Shown here: positions 23,971 to 24,142 of the stretch, piece by piece | Layout: each line of letters begins with the position of its first letter | Numbering within the stretch: the first letter of the stretch is position 1 | Assembly: GCA_910578065.1 (NCBI GenBank) | Contig: CAJTPB010000027.1 | Coordinates: forward strand, 218-24,359 | DNA: 24,142 bases | Direction: 5' to 3' | Source: an uncultured Christensenella sp. | GTDB taxonomy: Bacteria; Bacillota; Clostridia; Christensenellales; Borkfalkiaceae | Translations under genes and position numbers: made by a program | The notes under the pieces: generated by a model | Databases searched by the model: none | The model's input: the letters and a program-made list of their open reading frames with translations, nothing else | Told to the model about the DNA's origin: nothing

Positions 23971-24142
23971 TTATTCTTTTATCCATTTTGCATATAGCTT
24001 TGTTTTTTGCAATATTTCTTTTCCACGACTATTAAATTTTGATTCCGGAAGGGTATCTATCCCAAAATCCCATTTGTTTTCGCATTTCGCTTCTTTATAC
24101 CACCCGCCGAACGTATACCCCGTTCGCTTCGGCTCTTCCGGT
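23971..24142 (-). CDS. Second type B InlB-repeat protein (partial, 5' part off window)
   Basis: Only the last 56 codons and the stop are visible. Every base matches the corresponding 3' end of the type B gene at 22308-23120, including the GYTFGGWYKEAKCEN repeat and the terminal KLYAKWIKE. This shows that the A/B pair is duplicated and that the array continues beyond the right edge. Confidence 0.85.
   Translation of the reverse strand, partial: PEEPKRTGYTFGGWYKEAKCENKWDFGIDTLPESKFNSRGKEILQKTKLYAKWIKE

Larger units (their letters stand above)
21593..24142 (-). repeat. Tandem 1663-bp duplication of the B-A gene pair, mosaic identity
   Basis: 21935-22479 and 23598-24142 (545 bp) differ at only one base that I can find: 22102 g versus 23765 a, a synonymous Asp codon change. 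The offset is exactly 1663 bp. A second identical block of about 158 bp links 21593-21750 and 23250-23407 (offset 1657). Between the two blocks, about 185-190 bp are strongly diverged and contain small length changes. The duplicated unit includes one type B and one type A gene with their junctions. Confidence 0.88.

Noticed and set aside
21478..24142. Diversity-generating retroelement
   Set aside because: Variable blocks in a repeat protein suggested it, but there is no reverse transcriptase, no template repeat and no adenine-specific substitution pattern; length changes also argue against it.
21478..24142. CRISPR array
   Set aside because: The repeats are long coding units of 1663 bp with homologous content, not short direct repeats with unique spacers.

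Overview
The window looks like a chromosomal segment of a Clostridia-type bacterium (phylum Bacillota), possibly a gut lineage of the Christensenellales kind. Evidence: sigma-A style promoters with 17-bp spacing, a tryptophan T-box leader, a BMP-type nucleoside ABC transporter, GGAGG ribosome sites and InlB/BspA-type surface proteins. The exact taxon is inference. Almost everything is on the minus strand, so gene order below is given from the left end of the window.

Purine uptake and salvage (1-5860). A four-gene operon (substrate lipoprotein, double ATPase, two permeases; the last permease runs off the left edge) reads leftward from a promoter whose -35/-10 spacer is filled by a perfect 15-bp palindrome; a second perfect 15-bp palindrome lies just before the first ribosome site. 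Upstream is xpt (xanthine phosphoribosyltransferase), with its own strong promoter, a terminator that overlaps its last codons, and a leader with two perfect hairpins but no purine riboswitch.

Housekeeping middle (5890-12660). A cytosolic GH51 alpha-L-arabinofuranosidase, a Na/Pi-cotransporter-like protein with a PhoU-like tail, a tRNA-Pro(CGG) on the plus strand, and a TrpB2-type tryptophan synthase beta chain under a Trp T-box (specifier UGG). Two decayed 78-bp copies of the trpB 3' end follow its stop codon. Then comes a small divergent module: an 86-aa membrane protein facing a 79-aa XRE regulator, with two TGCAC-N8-GTGCA sites between them.

Surface-protein region (12700-24142). A secreted transglutaminase-like protein carries a transmembrane helix and a lysine-rich C-terminal tail. 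Next is a 1748-aa secreted protein with a lipase-like alpha/beta-hydrolase domain, BspA-type leucine-rich repeats and many InlB B-repeats. Upstream of it, apparently in one operon, is a tandem array of small envelope proteins of two alternating types (A, a lipoprotein; B, a membrane-anchored relative). The array has an exact 1663-bp period. Copies are almost identical in some blocks and strongly diverged in others, a mosaic that suggests recent duplication plus segmental gene conversion. This array, which continues past the right edge, is the most unusual part of the window.
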